Source of the DNA: Methanobacteriaceae archaeon
Lineage (GTDB): Archaea; Methanobacteriota; Methanobacteria; Methanobacteriales; Methanobacteriaceae
Length of the DNA stretch: 6,294 nucleotides
Direction: 5' to 3'
NCBI GenBank assembly: GCA_030693105.1
Contig: JAUYBK010000107.1
Location: 1-6,294, forward strand
Made by a program: the position numbers and the translations under genes
Notes under the pieces: generated by a model
Databases searched by the model: none
Seen by the model: only the letters and a program-made list of their open reading frames with translations
What the model was told of the DNA's origin: nothing
Shown: positions 5,603-6,294 of the stretch, piece by piece
How positions within the stretch are numbered: the first letter of the stretch is position 1
Layout of the letters: the number at the start of each line of letters is the position of its first letter

Positions 5603-5640
5603 AAAACCTATTCATCCTTTTCTCTTTTCTTTTTCAACCT
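5595..5640. terminator. overlapping bidirectional terminator between convergent genes
   Basis: AAGGAT (5595-5600) and ATCCTT (5614-5619) form a 6-bp stem. On the plus strand a long pyrimidine tract follows (5618-5636), serving the PPOX gene; this tract is the reverse side of the Lys-rich end of the AlkD-like gene. On the minus strand a T6 run (5606-5601) begins 1 nt after the AlkD-like stop codon. The two stop codons are only 5 bp apart, so both genes share this element. Confidence 0.5.
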
Positions 5641-6285
5641 TTCCTGTACCTTATCACTTTCCAGTTCCCTTATCGCATCCCGGGCGATCCACTGGGCGCT
5701 CTTAGCATCACTATCTATCATTTCCCGGGCTAAATCCAGGGCCTTCAGATTAAGGGCCATATTACGCTTCCCAATTTGTCTAAGAGCCCAGTTCACCGCC
5801 TTTTTAACATAGTTACGTTTATCACCAGCCTGGGCCACTAACACTGGGAAGAATTGTTCCAACTTCACATCCCGGGCTGCTTTATCATGCACTGCCAAGA
5901 CAGCCATTAAGGTGAACGCCGCCCTTTTAACATACTCTTCTTCCCTTTCACTCCATTCAAATGCCTTTTTATAGGCATAGGGTGTTTTATAAAAGAGGTT
6001 CATGCAGCACTGGTCACATACATCCCAGGAATCAAAATCAACCACCCAACTCTCCATTTGGTCCTCGGTAACCATCCCCGGGTCTTCCACCATACTAGCC
6101 AGGATCCGAGTCTCAGAGTAGCCCGCATCCCACAACTGGCTGGCCAGGAGGTGATCCTTACCTACTTCTTTGGCAATTCTCCTAAGCTCAGGTATTCTAA
6201 CCCCGAATGCCTTCTTTGATTTTATACCATACCGGAACCTGCCCTCCACATCCTCGGGGTTGGATAAGGATTCTAGTTCCGCCAT
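5608..6285 (-). CDS. AlkD-like DNA alkylation repair (HEAT-like repeat) protein
   Basis: This 225-residue protein belongs to the DNA alkylation repair family (AlkD/AlkC type), built of HEAT-like helical repeats. In AlkD, a DNA glycosylase removing N3- and N7-alkylated purines, a Trp and an Asp four residues later are essential. Here D85-S-W87-D-V-C-D91-Q keeps both with the same spacing. Arg121 and Trp166 (N165-W-A-L) are plausible counterparts of the other key Arg and Trp. The early I31-P-E-L-R motif and S57-E-T-R-I-L are also typical. The C-terminus is a charged tail with three consecutive Lys residues. The ATG at 6285 has GGAG (6294-6291) 5 nt upstream, right at the window edge. The gene converges on the PPOX gene with 5 bp between stops. 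Activity on DNA is inferred; some relatives have lost it. Confidence 0.88.
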   Translation of the reverse strand: MAELESLSNPEDVEGRFRYGIKSKKAFGVRIPELRRIAKEVGKDHLLASQLWDAGYSETRILASMVEDPGMVTEDQMESWVVDFDSWDVCDQCCMNLFYKTPYAYKKAFEWSEREEEYVKRAAFTLMAVLAVHDKAARDVKLEQFFPVLVAQAGDKRNYVKKAVNWALRQIGKRNMALNLKALDLAREMIDSDAKSAQWIARDAIRELESDKVQERLKKKREKDE

Positions 6286-6294
6286 TATTTCTCC

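Noticed and set aside
5998..6031. Cys cluster C90, C93, C94 in the AlkD-like protein as a metal site
   Set aside because: The W-D-x-C-D-Q context is normal for this family and no further paired ligands are visible, so a metal site is not supported.

Overview
The window looks like chromosomal DNA from a methanogenic archaeon of the Methanobacteriales, most likely a Methanobacterium-type organism. The evidence is indirect. Ribosome binding sites follow the GGTGAT/GGAGG pattern complementary to archaeal 16S rRNA 3' ends, intergenic regions are very AT-rich with TATA-like boxes, terminators look like bare oligo-T tracts, and the protein set (small zinc-ribbon membrane protein, short lipoprotein, CPBP protease, DrrA/DrrB-type exporter, MBL-rhodanese protein, PPOX flavoprotein, AlkD-like protein) fits that group. 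No rRNA, tRNA, mobile element or CRISPR array was seen.

Layout from left to right. At the left edge the first codons of a leftward gene run out of the window (1-35). A leftward gene for a 71-residue tail-anchored zinc-ribbon protein follows (198-413). Next is a 323-bp AT-rich divergent intergenic region (414-736) with an imperfect tandem duplication and two possible promoters. Rightward come a 63-residue lipoprotein whose short mature part is full of N-glycosylation sequons (737-928) and a CPBP-family intramembrane protease (992-1759). Convergent to these is a leftward, translationally coupled ABC exporter pair: ATPase 2576-3529, permease 1809-2573. A divergent promoter region (3530-3715) with a repeated TGACACTA motif around a TATA box separates the exporter from a rightward pair: a CstB-like metallo-beta-lactamase/double-rhodanese protein (3716-5083) and a PPOX-type split beta-barrel flavoprotein (5129-5602). 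Both of these appear to start at TTG. Convergent to them, 5 bp away, is an AlkD-like DNA alkylation repair protein (5608-6285) whose start codon and Shine-Dalgarno sequence sit just inside the right edge.

How the genes may work together. The ABC pair is a complete two-component exporter of the drug/lipid export type. The MBL-rhodanese and PPOX genes could form a small sulfur/redox unit: persulfide handling plus a flavin- or F420-dependent enzyme. The zinc-ribbon protein, lipoprotein and CPBP protease are envelope-related. No clearly new multi-gene system can be proven from sequence alone. The items most worth a second look are the sequon-dense mini-lipoprotein beside a CPBP protease, the altered metal motif of the persulfide-dioxygenase-like protein in a presumed anaerobe, and the repeated operator-like motif in the divergent promoter.
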